Positions 38,446 through 49,767 of a stretch of DNA of 64,000 nt are shown here, piece by piece. Under the pieces are notes generated by a model. That model was not told the origin of the DNA and did no database searches. It saw nothing but the letters and a program-made list of their open reading frames with translations. The translations under genes and the position numbers were made by a program. Where the stretch lies: NCBI GenBank assembly GCA_015499995.1, contig JADNRV010000022.1:186001-250000 (forward strand), read 5' to 3'. Source of the DNA: Flammula alnicola. Lineage: Eukaryota; Basidiomycota; Agaricomycetes; Agaricales; Strophariaceae. Position 1 is the first letter of the stretch. Each line of letters begins with the position of its first letter.

Positions 38446-39680
38446 CTATTCATCCGCACCCCTTCCCATGCCAAAAACCTCGCGTAATAACCCTCCAAGC
38501 CCCTTCACCAAGTCCGTCTGTTACCAGTCAGCATATTCCGGCCAGAAGAAGCACAAGAATTGTAAAACCCACCGAAGTCTTCTCAAACCCTCATCGAACC
38601 TCTTCCACCCCACGCTCTCCGCTCCAGGTTGGAAAAATACGTTCTCCATCAACCGTCCTGCCTCTCTCTCAACCTCAGCCACAACCACAGGAGCAGATTT
38701 CAGGGCTTGCAGGGCAAGCGTCAGTTTCAGCACGGCTCCAAATCTCTGCTTTGAAACCTGCTGCGAATATAGTGTCTCGCGCTGCTGAGGAGTCTCCGCC
38801 TTCAACAAGGTCGCTGCTACATCTTTAAAGAAGCATCGCGCAACATTAGAAGTGTATGGGGTCTGTTCGGGTTGAGAGACAACGAGGGCGTCGAGAAGGT
38901 CAGTGGTTCGCGCATCCTCGGCACTGACGTCGAGGAAGAAATACTCCGAGTTGCAGCTGATTGCGTCTCCGGTTTCAGGTGCAGATGGCTTCTCTTCGTT
39001 ATGGAGGCCAGGAGACGCGAGACCCTGGAAGATAATTCGGCGTGCATCCTGCTGTGTGCGACGGCGGGAGACGACGCAGTAGGAGGACTCGTCGCCTCTG
39101 CTGAGAGGGTTGAGACTAGGGCTGAGGATGGCGACACCCCGGGTGACGGCATCGAGGTTGAGGCGGGCAGGGGGAGTTGGTGAAGGGAAGGGAAGGGATG
39201 AGGCGTAAGCTAGTATGTCGAAAAGGATTGGGCCGACTTCCTGTGAGATCGGGGATGGGAGGGCGATCTTCTGATTTATGAGGGTGGTGAAGGTAGCCTC
39301 ATCCAGGTCTGGATTGAGTGGAGATGAGCAATAAATTAATAATCTCTCGTGCGTATGTTAAGCTGACTCACCTGCTTGGGAGGACTTGGCTGTGGCCTGG
39401 GAGAAGGTGGATCGTAGACCTTCGAATAGATGCTCAACCTCGCGTTGGGATTCCTCGGTCAATCTTTCCAGAACGAGTTCTGCATGATCACCGTCAACAA
39501 TTTTCTTTGGACTGGAATATGGTGAGAATTCGACGTACTAGGAGTGAACAGGTTGGCGTCGGCCCATTCGGCGACTCTTTTCTGGCAAGAATCAATATAG
39601 GCAAGTTCAGCCTCTGCAAGGCGTTCGTCTTTCACATAGTGTACAGGACGGTCGAGAGGAGAGGACATGGATGAAGGCAT
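38446..39680 (-). CDS. Conserved fungal protein of unknown function
   Basis: Four exons, 39680-39539, 39479-39372, 39308-38569, 38517-38446, join in phase into 353 residues. The frame is identified by its regular protein character rather than by the longest open reading frame, which is a shadow here. Landmarks: HYVKDERLAEAELAYIDSCQ, ERLTEESQREVEHLFEGLRS, EVGPILFDILAYASSLPFPS, RLNLDAVTRGVAILSPSLNP, SRRRTQQDARRIIFQGLASP, YFFLDVSAEDARTTDLLDAL, LLKAETPQQRETLYSQQV, and a hydrophobic Gly/Leu end VKGLGGLLREVFGMG. The last intron uses the weak donor GTTTTA. Mostly helical, soluble. The N-terminal layout faintly recalls TLDc/Rtc5-type proteins, but no TLDc core is seen, so I leave it unnamed. Confidence 0.6.
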
Positions 39681-40667
39681 CGTAAAGTTTTCGGTTTCAG
39701 GTGGTTCTTTGGTGGTCGTGGTTCGTTGGTGGGAAGGATTGAAGAGGTAGCAATGAATATAGTTAGTAGACTCGACATGGTTTCTATATTTAGTGAGCTA
39801 GAGGCTCACAGCCTGCTGGGCGGTGCTAGTCTCTCCTGACAGACCATATACAACAGATGACAATCGATCTGTTGTTGATATAAGGTCTGTTGCAATTGAA
39901 ACCGTGGTTGGCAGAGTGGCTTCCTTCGGCTTTTTCGATGATCAAACAGTGCAATCTTCTTGAACAAATCACGTGACTTCATTGATCCAATCTTATCTAT
40001 TAGTAGTATCAATAATGATATTATCTCTGTGAGAGCCATGTCTCTGCGGGTCTCCTACAACGCCATGTATCGTAGTAGGACTTGTAATTACAACCTTAAT
40101 GCCCACAGAAATACTTCGGCAGCAGCGAGCTTCAGCGCCTAATTGGCGGGGCAACGGCGGTGCGCTCGGGCATCAGCGCTGATCGACGCATGGCATTCAG
40201 ATCGCAAAATGAATGTAGTTACTAGAATTTAGTGACCAGGAAGATCACAAACTGCTGGGCGGTGCGCTCAAGAACCAGCAGACCGCACGTTCGCCATCTG
40301 AAGAGTCCAAGGATTGATTCTTCTATTCTATGAACATCAATCCGAAATAGCCACACGCATGGAAACTCGAGAGGATGTTTCCATTTAGGTCGTGCCATCT
40401 GTCAGGTTGAAACTAACCAACGACACCGCGAGGCTGTCCGACTAATAAATGTTGAACATTCAATCAACGTAAATTCAATGAATTGCTCTACGAGTCTTTC
40501 CTATAAAAACGCTACGTGTCTGGATAGTAAATCCACTCAATTCTGTTCAAATAATTGTGTTGGTCCGCGATTCCTCCTGCAACGAGATATATTCAATCGG
40601 TCACATATTCCATACCTCTAGCATCCACCCGCCTTTCCATCCCCAAATCCCCAATTCCCTTTCTACC
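39681..40667. other. AT-rich intergenic stretch with a short direct repeat
   Basis: CTGCTGGGCGGTGC occurs at about 39813 and 40253, 440 bp apart. A TATAAA-like box (CCTATAAAAAC, 40500-40510) sits about 160 bp before the start codon of the secreted protein and may be its promoter. No gene seen. Confidence 0.5.
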
Positions 40668-41649
40668 ATGAAACTTGTCGGTCTCTTTGCAACTGCCCTC
40701 TATCTCGCAGGCATTGTTCCGTCCTTGGCATCCTATCACTTTGATTCCACACATCTAGCCAGCCGCGACTGGGCGGACGAGCCCTTCGGCCTCGTCGCTC
40801 GCGAGTACGAAGACTTTGAGCGCGACTTGGACATTGAAGGTCGAGATGATGACTTCGAGCGCGACTTGGACATTGAAGGTCGAGATGATGACTTCGAACG
40901 CGACTTGGACATTGAAGGTCGAGATGATGACTTCGAACGCGACTTGGACATTGAAGGTCAAGATGATGACTTCGAACGCGACTTGGACATTGAAGGTCGA
41001 GATGATGACTTCTGGGAGCGCTCGCCGTACAATGAGGATCAATTTATCTACCGGCGCGCCCCCCGGCGGGCCTCGGAAGGGTACAAAAAACTCATCGCAC
41101 TCAACCCCAAGATGCAAGTCGGACACTCGTATGCCTTCGAGATGACCTTTCCCCTGATCAAAAGTGGCAAGAAACCAGCAGAAAAGAAGACGGCGAATAA
41201 AAAGGAGACGGCGAATGAGAAGCGGCTCAGGGAGATGCGGATCCAGCTAGGATACTCTCACAAGGCCCTGCTGGTCGGTACTGTGACACCGGATAAAGAC
41301 TTCAAGGGCGCGTTATATGATATGGCTATTGAGAGCATAGATACCTTGCACATCGCATCCAAGTCGTTTGAGTGGAAAGTCGAAAACAATAACCCCTTAA
41401 CTAGTAAAGGGGAGGTTAAATCCAGCTGGACGAAAGAAAAGATTGTAAAAGCAGGTCAGTCACTCCTCTTTCGTACCGTTTGCAATGATGGGGAAAGGAT
41501 CTTACTGACTGCGATTTTAATATACTTATATAGGTTACAACCTTAACCACGAAGCCGAGAGGGGAGGAAAGTACGGCTTCGAAAAGTGGCATTGTGGTAT
41601 TTTTGTGGAGGACCTGTTCTTGACACTCACAAGGGATCCTCCGAAATGA
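40668..41649 (+). CDS. Secreted repeat protein with possible permuted papain-like (LRAT/NlpC-type) tail
   Basis: Two exons, 40668-41454 and 41534-41649, give 300 residues. Residues 1-21 (MKLVGLFATALYLAGIVPSL) form a clear signal peptide. From residue 49 there are five perfect or near-perfect repeats of DFERDLDIEGRDD, then an Arg-rich region with dibasic pairs (YRRAPRRA) that could be kexin sites, a basic linker, and a C-terminal domain. In that domain GYSHKALLVGTV followed far downstream by KYGFEKWHCGIFVEDLF resembles the His-first, Cys-last order of permuted papain-fold proteins such as LRAT, where H..LYVG precedes NCEHFV. This is inference from motif order only. Sequence is intact. Candidate effector-like or cell-wall protein; no homologue recognised with certainty. 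Confidence 0.65.
40812..41006 (+). repeat. Five tandem 39 bp coding repeats
   Basis: Unit of 39 bp encoding Asp-Phe-Glu-Arg-Asp-Leu-Asp-Ile-Glu-Gly-Arg-Asp-Asp, repeated five times with only a few silent changes and one Arg-to-Gln change in unit four. Near identity points to recent expansion or gene conversion. Confidence 0.95.
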
Positions 41650-42205
41650 ATGGGTACCTCGGAATGATATAATCTACAGTGCCTTCCACGGGCTCCATTT
41701 TATTATTGACACTTTATTCTACTTCGTAGTCTACAGTATGTATCTAGGTGAATTGTAGGGCCCCGGAAAGTACACCAAAATGCCTGGTCCCCAAAGGCCC
41801 AAATTTCGCGATTTTTATCCGAACCATTTTGGCCAATTTTTATTCGATTTTGGACCATGCCTCCTCCAGGCTCAATTTTTATCCGAATTACGGACTAGGC
41901 ATTGAAAAAATCGCATTTTTTTTGTTTCCCGCACAGCGGGCCCTCTTCATTGCTATCGGCGTCGATGGTATATCTCATCATTTAGACAAGAAAGATGTAG
42001 CTACATGCCCCTGACCCCGCTTTTTATTCATTATCATGGTCTTCAGGTTCGGTGTTTGCACCGGATTTCTTGCGTTTCTTCAAAGCTTTACTGGAAATCT
42101 TGAATGTTCAAACATATTATAGATATCAAAATAAAATGTATCGTGAAATGCTGGCAGCCACCCCATATGCGGAATATGGGTTCCGCGAATCAGGAATTCC
42201 AACTC

Positions 42206-42795
42206 CAGTTGAACCCCTCGGTGGACGGCCCAGGGTATGCGTTTTCAGAGGTTATGCATTAACAGAGGTAGGCTAAAAATAGATTCGAAATCAATTCGAA
42301 ATTCCATAGGCAAAACACCAAACAATAATTAAAGTATTGGTGTTGAAATATGGCATGAACAGTAATATAGGCCATTGTGAATAAATCTGCAAAGGAAAGC
42401 TCAGATTTCCTTGGATATACCCAGTGAGTGAGAGTGGTCCCATAGTCATTTAGAGTCGTGTGAAAATCATACCAAAGGGCGCGAAAAATGATAATTCAGG
42501 TTAAGACTCGTCTCGAAAAGGCTAGTTTTAAACTGCTCATGTGGCGCATCACAGTGGCAGCGACTAGCAAACCAATTATTTGACCCTGATTTCAAAGAAT
42601 TTCTACCTAATATAGTGCCCACAACCTATGCGTTTTGCCCGCTGAGGGGTATGCGTTATGCGTTATCGCGGACCTTTGGCGGACCTATGCGTTATGCTAT
42701 GCAATTCCCCGCCCACCGACTTGGTGGACAGATGGAGCTATGCGTTATAAGGGGTTATGCGTTATCAGAGGTATGTGTTATGAGGGGTTCGACTG
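42206..42795. mobile_element. MITE-like non-autonomous element with CAGTYGAACCCCTC ends
   Basis: Left end CAGTTGAACCCCTC and right end GAGGGGTTCGACTG are inverted repeats of each other (13 of 14 bases). Just inside lie many copies of words like TATGCGTTAT, GGTTATGC and TCAGAGG on both sides. There is no coding capacity in the 590 bp. Ends starting CAGT are usual for Tc1/mariner-pogo-type elements, but no TA target duplication is visible, so the superfamily is inference. Confidence 0.55.
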
Positions 42796-42799
42796 TACT

Positions 42800-43110
42800 T
42801 ATTTAATAACGTCACGCCAGACATGCAGAGGATTATTTACAGTTTATCGACATACAGACAATTGTGTTGTTGTTGTCGTTGAGCAAAAAAGCAAACTTTA
42901 ACATACCATCGTCGCAACTTCAATGAATCCATTGCTCCACCAACTTGAATCGGCCCTTCGCCGCGTCGGATGCTTAAGCTGTTCACTGTACCTCAAATCT
43001 CCGAATCCCATCTCCCTTTCAAGTTGAGGCCACACCGCGTCCGAACGCCGACATCGACAAACACGCACCCACACTGCAACGCCCACAGGTACTCACAAAC
43101 CGCCCATTAC
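42800..43110 (+). repeat. Dispersed repeat, copy 2 (partner 32100-32440)
   Basis: Same ordered landmarks as 32100-32440, immediately next to the right end of the inverted-repeat element. Confidence 0.6.
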
Positions 43111-44283
43111 GGTAAGCCTCCATCTATATGCCTTATCACGATGATCGAGGAAACGCCGGACGTTCTTCGGTGTATCCGATTGAGATCCCCTCGTTCCTAT
43201 TCGTCGGCCAAGATGGGTGTTCTCGTTTCGGTGTCCGGACCAATGTCGACTTCATTGTCAGGACATGTCAAAGAAAAGCTGTGTCTACCGATAAAGGGCC
43301 ACAGCTGGTGACGTAGTTGCGGACATGTAACGTTCTGGGCTGAACAGCGTCCCAATTTCTTACGAGGGAACGAGCGCTCGTTCATTGGTCAAAAAAAATC
43401 GTCATCTTCCTATCGATATCCGGCCTCACCAGGTACTACCGTTTACCAGGAGTTTGAAACTTTTTTCATTACCTTGCCATTCCTCCACGCTTATTTTATG
43501 TTCAGAATAGGGCACGCTGGAAGCTTCCTGGACCCCAAAACGCTGTAGTATCCAGGAGTTCAAAATTTTTGATGCAGAAGAATCCGTGAGGCTGTCTCTT
43601 TTAAAAAAACCGACAGTCGTAAACAGTATATAGAAACTAAGATATCTGTGAAATTTGAGAAGGAGAGGTGAGAATTGAGGGAGAAAAATGGATTTTTTAA
43701 ACTCTTGGTAAATGATAGTAACACATACTTACGATTCCTCCCATACATCATATTTCCATCATCACAAAGTCGAACGAGTATCAACCGAAATAATATTGAG
43801 ATGCACCAAAAAAAAAGTCCAAGCCTCTAGGTATATTCGAATAAAAAAAAGAGAAACCAAGTGGAACGAGTGGTAATATTATTGTTATCCAATCAATGCG
43901 TGTTGCAAATTGCAAGGCTTCAAAGCTTCAAGGAGCGACGAGGGTGATGGCCTTGGCGAGGGGTGGGGGATAGCCGAGGAGAGCGAGAACGCAGTGAAGT
44001 GAAAAGAAAGGAAGGCCAAAACCGTGGACGAGGTACTAAAATACGGTGATAGTAATAGGGCGAGGAGCGTAGGTAGGTAGGTAGTAGGTATGTATATGCG
44101 CGTATGTGACATTCACTTCATTTTTTGTTGTCGAACAAACAGCGAGAGAGAGAGAGAAAGAAAAGGCTGTCCGTATGATGATGAACGAAAACTGGGTAAT
44201 CTATAAATTTGTAGTCGGCCATCAAGTGAAGGCTTTCGTTCAAACGACGACAAGAGATGAATAAATGAACCCTCGATGGTGGA

Positions 44284-46247
44284 TTACAGTTCCTACATCA
44301 CAAAGTGATCAGCAAGGGGATCTGTCGACACCAAAAGGAAACGTACAATCATGTTCAAATTACCCGAAAGCAACCTGTTCTCCAAGATACACCCATCAGG
44401 GATATCGATCCTCTGTCCTTCGTTGGCAACAACTATATGCGCACGAATAGACCGACGGTTAGAAACAATAAAACACGCATACATTGATCAGACTACTCAC
44501 CAATGACAGTCCCACGCAGCGTAACATTGCGTCCAAAGTACACATCACCAGTGACCGTCAAATGATCCAGCTCCAAGATCTTAGGGATCTTCTTGAACCT
44601 CTTCTGGAATTGTTGGATCTAAACAAAACAACATACTCAGCACCCAAGATTCCAAAAAAAAGCGCATACATGAATGAACCCACCTTCTTGAAATGGTCGC
44701 CCAGCTTAATGACAGGCGTCGTCTCGAACATCCGCTGCTCGTTAATAACCAACTGGCCATGTTGCAACGAGTAGATATCACTCTTGATGAGCAACAAGTC
44801 CGAGCAGCTCTTGACGGGCAAGAAGCGCTTCCTCGGCACGTTGATACCATGCGCGTTCTTGAAGTGCTTGATGGCCGCACCCGCGGCGGTCTCGAGCTGA
44901 ATGACAGCGTGGCCGTCGTCGGTGGTCTTGGGGTTGATGATGATCTCGAGCTCGAGACCCTCGTTGTCCATGACGCGCTTGAGCGCCTTCAGGTTGATCC
45001 ACAGGTTGTTGGTGTTGAAGATCTTGAATTTACGGACTGTGAAAAAAGTCAGATGGGGCAAAAATGACGTAAGGATCTCGTTACTCACTAGCCTTGAAGT
45101 CCTCGACGTGTTCCGAAGGCACCTGGGCAATTTCAAGCAGACGAATCGAGCCGTCGTAGTCTGTTCAATAGGTCGTCAGAGGTAGATGTTAAAAAAGGGC
45201 TTTGAGACTTACCGATAAGGGTACCACCCTTAATATCGGCCTTGGTCTTGTCAGTGACTTCCATGAGGAACTCTGCGCCAGTGTTAATCATGTGCTGGAG
45301 AATGCTCTCGTCGACACTAGAAAACAATAAGTATCCATCGATGTAGGCGAACTTTAGCTCGACTTACACAGCACCCAAGTTATCAGAGTTGGAGACGAAG
45401 AGATACTCCTTGCCTTCCGCGATCAGCTGATCGAGGACACCCGAGTGGAGGAGGGCGTTGTAGAGATCACCGTGACCCGGGGGGTACCAATGCTTCTTCT
45501 CGTCATCGGCGCGTTTGGGGCAGGGCAGGAGGGTCTCCTTGTAGATACGGGGGTACCGCGACTGGTTGAAAGTGGTGATGCGGAGCTGCTGGTTCGCGTA
45601 TTTCTTGATGATGCGGAGGGTGTCGTCGTGGGTGTTGAAGGAGGTCATGAGGATGAGGGGGACGTCGACGCGGTGGGTGGTGTTGAGGTGCTCGATCTGA
45701 CGGACGGTGAGATCGAGGAAGGTCATGTCGTCCTTGACCTCAAGGGCACTCTTTGCACCGGTCATTCCTACAGGTTGGGAAGATCAGAAAAAAATCGTCA
45801 TGCCAAGAAGGTGAAACTGACCCATGGAGGTACCGAGACCACCATTGACCTTGAGGACAGCGAGCTTGTTGAGGTTGGTCGAGTCTTTTGGCTTTGGGAG
45901 GTCAGCATAGGGCACGATCTGGTCATCTGCTGGGGACTTGATGCGGTCCCAGTCGCTGCGAACGGTTAGATTTATAGGGGGCGATATGACACGTCAAGGA
46001 AGACATACAGATCGACACTCTGAGCGCGTTCAGAGAGATAGCGGGTGAAGAGGTAGAAGAAGGACTGCATCTCTGTGTCGAACGCCTTTTTGGTGGCGGG
46101 ATCCTCTACGGTGGAGACGAGACGGGAGATTTCATTGCGCATAGACTTTGCAGCAACCCCTGTAGTGGCGGTCTTGAAGTCGATATGACTTGTACCACGA
46201 ACACGGGCGTTGAAGGAGTCGCTGCGGGGCATGAGGGAGGACGACAT
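44284..46247 (-). CDS. UTP-glucose-1-phosphate uridylyltransferase (UGPase)
   Basis: Cytosolic enzyme making UDP-glucose for glucan, glycogen, trehalose and glycoprotein synthesis. Nine exons: 46247-46009, 45955-45822, 45767-45368, 45316-45213, 45160-45089, 45036-44684, 44603-44501, 44432-44347, and a 9-base last exon 44292-44284; 499 residues, normal for the family. Landmarks: [20 protein letters not shown] (nucleotide-binding loop with the catalytic Lys), [91 protein letters not shown], and the C-terminal beta-helix [17 protein letters not shown] with [19 protein letters not shown]. Frame and splice sites are all intact, so this is the functional copy. The start at 46247 ([16 protein letters not shown]) is the first in-frame ATG. 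Confidence 0.96.
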
Positions 46248-47305
46248 GCTGGATCGATGATGAGAGTAGGAAGCAAGAAGGAAAAGAAAGACGAACCTGT
46301 GGATATGAACCGGTGCGGTTGTGTTGGTGGTTATGATCTGTGGAGCGGACTGTGTGCGGGCGAGCGGCAGACGGGGTCTGTGTTGACGCTGCTGATGGTC
46401 GGGCTCTTCCCGGATGGGGTGGATTCGGAAGTGGGACGGGATGGTGAGCTGAGGGAGGTGATGACCAGACTTTATAGTAAAATGGTGGTCGCTGTACAAA
46501 CGTGCATGATACATGCATGCATATATTTATTTTGCGCGTAATTCCCCGTCCCTATGCCTCCCTCCATTTCCTCTCTCGGCTTATATACCCCGTATACCAG
46601 TCCTCTTGATTATACATATCCATCCATCCTTCTTATCGCCCCCGATCTTACTCCTCATCCCGTCTTTTGCCGCGTCTTCTATCATTCAGACATGAGGCTT
46701 TCCTGACCACCACTGTCTCTTGACTCTACTATGTATTTGAAGCCCCTGACACGTCTGTCGCTTATTTCTTTACGTGATCTGAATTCCAGCAGGGGTCGAG
46801 ACGCGCTATAAAAAACCTCTGGCCAGTGGCGATCGCTCACCCGAACCGAAAGGAACTATCACGTCCACCACAGCGTACAGGTCAACTTTTCTGACAATGG
46901 ACATGTACATATGTTACATCCGTCATGTTCAGTCTCCTGAAATACAGAAATACACACCGGTGAAAACGAAAGCCTGTTGTACATACCCTGGCAGTCCTGT
47001 ACCCTAAAGATGCGAAAAAGAAACCATGATGCATATTACATATACGAATACTTCTGCTCCAACTCTCCACCGCGCTAGTGCTCCTCGCTCCACTCGCTCC
47101 ATCTGCATCACCTCGCCGAGCTCTTCGTTGAGGGACCTATTTTCCAAATTTCGAAAGATCGACGGAACCGCCAACGCCATTAATCTGCACACCCGACGGG
47201 AGGGTACCCATCTATTAATGAACACTTCATTATCATACGCTGGTCTTCCTTGTCCAACCAAACACCCACCCATACAGTCGTTCCATTCCGCCAATCATCA
47301 TTTAT
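46248..47305. other. Intergenic stretch upstream of UGPase
   Basis: 1.06 kb between the UGPase start and the 3' end of the arrestin-like gene. Pyrimidine-rich tracts and TATATA-like stretches occur at about 46520-46590, but nothing specific is supported. Confidence 0.45.
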
Positions 47306-49767
47306 CTATCTGTCCCCAGGATGCAGCACATCAACATCAATCCACGAGTCCGTCACAAGTCTGATAGGATGTGAGAGCTGCAGCGGGGCCAGAGGCGATG
47401 ATCGCGGATTGGGCGGCGTCAGCGCGAGAACGAGGAAATCCTGCATACACGGAACACCAAAAAATATAAGTAAGTTGACGGACCAAGAAAAAGTTCCCAA
47501 CGGAAAAAAAAAGTCAAAATCGAAGCGCAGGTACCACCAATTGGTGATTAGACGGCACCAACCAGACCACCGGGGCACGTCAAAGAAATAACAACGACAG
47601 CAGTCGGCGCGCGATAACGATAGGCACGAGTGAAAGATGAGCGCCAAAAAGAACAAGAGCAGGGCGGAGAAAAAGAAACAGGTTCGTCAGTCAATTTCGT
47701 TTCGAAAAGCAAAAGATAATAATGATAACTGATGGATAGAAAATTAGATTACTTACCTTGACGAGCAAACTACTCGTGCTGAACCCGCCAGCCGTGACCT
47801 CCGCCCAGCACTTCACCTCACCCTGCCAGTCCAGATACACATCCGCGTCCGAGTCCAAGTCTACGTCGTATTGTGGCAAGTTGGCCGCATTCGCTCGATC
47901 CGAAGCCACCTTCAAGTTCTTGGAACCGCGATTAGCCGCTCGACTCTTCCCTGACGCTTTAGCCCCCACCCGGGCGGCGCATATGTCAAAGCCTCAACAT
48001 GCGGCGGAACAGGCCACAGCCTGCCCACCCCACACGGGAACGTCCTGATCCTCTTCCGTCCATTCACCTCCACCACCACCTGCCGCGCGATAGATACGCG
48101 GATCGCCGCATCGCCCCCTAGGAGCCGGTATTCATCCGCCTTGCTGAGGGCGTTTGCCTGGGCGTCCGTGTGCAGCAGGGCGCTGGAGGGCGGAAGCAGT
48201 TCGCGGAGCGATTTGAGCGAGGAGCATAGCTGGAGGTGGAACGGGATGGTGTCCGTCAGCGCAAAAGTCTGGATCGACGGTATGAACAGCTGTTGGCGGC
48301 GCGTATCATGTTGCGTGATAATCGTGATAATTAATTGATAAGGGTTCAATTTTCAGAAAGCCAAGTTCATGATTCAAGCAAGATCCATGATCAGCAAAAA
48401 ACCAATTCCAGCACAAACAAAAGTGATTGAAGGGACACAAACGTACATGACATTCAATGGGTCTAATTCCCTTAGCCTGCGACCTAGGCTGCACACACAT
48501 GCTGGCCACCACCTGGAGCCACTCTTCCGGTACAGGCTTGATCGACGCGTACACCGAATCCAGCATCACAATGGGTCTGTGCGGCCGCGTTCGCGGACGG
48601 AAGTTCACCAATGTCATGTACCTGTATGTCATGTCGACAAACGAGTAAATAAATTGACCGTTCAGGATTCATAAACAGAAAAAAAAGGCAGATCCAAAGA
48701 GAACATCGCAAGCCGCAAGGGTGTCTGTCAACCGGTCCCTCGAAAGGCACGTTGCATGACGCAATAACGAGAAATTACGTCCTCCGACAGGCGCCCACAT
48801 GTACAGGACAGGAAGGAGAACCTTGAAAGAAGCCATCCAGATAATCAAAAAACGACGCACGTTTTATTCGTAGTCCACGACGCGAGGTGATACGACCTCA
48901 TTCTCGTTATCGTCACGCTAAGCGTATACAAACACCTCACGAACATCGCAGGGATGCCGAGGAACGTCGCCTCGAAGGACGGCGGCAATCGCCAGTGCTT
49001 GCCTTCCGCCTGATACGACTGCGGAAACTGGATGTGGATGGGCAGGATCGAGGGGCACTTCTGCTCGGTGGCGCTGCTGCCGTTATCCTGGTGCTGGTTT
49101 TTGTTGTGCGTGTGCGCGGCGCACTTCCATAGGACGTGCGTTGCCGATACGAGCGTAGCGCCCGTTGAGCCGCTGTCGGCGACTGACAGGCTCATGTGCC
49201 CTGATAGCTTTTCATGCATAAAGAGAAAGGAGTAAAGATAAGATAGAACGTAAGTCATAAGTTGGATGTATAGGGTAGGGCGAAGCGAAGCAAAGAATAT
49301 AACGGCGACCTGCAAGGCGTGCCCAGCCTGGTGGCAATCTCCAGCTTGCCCTCATCCATCATGGCCGTATGCAGGCAATTCGTGGATCGCATTAACATGC
49401 ACACCCCCTAAACCCCAAGAAAACACATGTCCGCAGCGCGACCGTAAACGCCACCCACATACCTTCACAGTGACTTTGATGATCCTATCAGGGTTCGTTA
49501 TGCCCAGCTCGCCTATAACTCTCCCGCCACGGCTATACGTCGGCAACCGCGTCTCTGGGTCCTGGTCCTTGAGGATGAGCGTCGCCTGGGGCCACTGTCG
49601 CACGAAGTGCCCATGGGGCGTGGCGATGCCCGCGCGCGGCGTGAATGCCACGGTCTCCTCGTCGGTGTACGGTTGTATGGAATATGTCGGGGGCAGAGAA
49701 GCGGGTGCGAGACCCGACTCGGGGGCAAGACGTCCCTGCTGTATTCGGGCAACATGTAGGTCTCCAT
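47306..49767 (-). CDS. Arrestin-like domain protein, two frame breaks
   Basis: Fungal arrestin-related proteins act as adaptors, commonly linking membrane cargo to ubiquitin ligases. Minus-strand order: METYMLPEYSRDVLPP, then LAPASLPPTYSIQPYTDEET with PY-like motifs; LPTYSRGGRVIGELGITNPD; EGKLEIATRLGTPC; SGHMSLSVADSG; HIQFPQSYQAEGKHWRLPPS and FEATFLGIPAMFVRCLYTLS; NFRPRTRPHRPIVMLDSVYA; FALTDTIPFHLQLCSSLKSL; RVSIARQVVVEVNGRKRI; LDWQGEVKCWAEVTAGGFST; and last DFLVLALTPPNPRSSPLAPL to SHPIRLVTDSW. The order matches basidiomycete arrestin-like proteins. The final intron (47441-47756) is 316 nt, unusually long here. Two single-base losses in runs of five G/C (49721-49725 and 47963-47967) must be filled to keep the frame, probably consensus errors. 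Internal exon limits are approximate; the N-terminus may extend further. Confidence 0.8.

Larger units (their letters stand above)
41650..44283. other. Repeat-rich intergenic stretch
   Basis: 2.6 kb without a supported gene. Holds the short repeat shared with 37.9 kb (42108-42150), an inverted-repeat element (42206-42795), and the second copy of the dispersed repeat (42800-43110). The rest shows only short frames. Confidence 0.5.

Noticed and set aside
38375..38828. Plus-strand Ser/Pro-rich frames of about 140 codons
   Set aside because: They are opposite to the well-supported minus-strand gene whose exons join in phase.
38817..39152. Minus-strand frame in an alternative phase starting MPSPGVSPSSALV
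   Set aside because: A shadow of the true frame, which runs through RLNLDAVTRGVAIL and continues without stop into the next part of the gene.
40736..41145. Long repeat-containing frames on both strands over the 39 bp repeats
   Set aside because: The repeat unit is a multiple of three, so all six frames stay open; only the frame with the signal peptide and intron is convincing.
44778..45185. Plus-strand frames of about 100 codons opposite UGPase copy 2
   Set aside because: Complement of conserved UGPase exons; codon bias creates open shadows.
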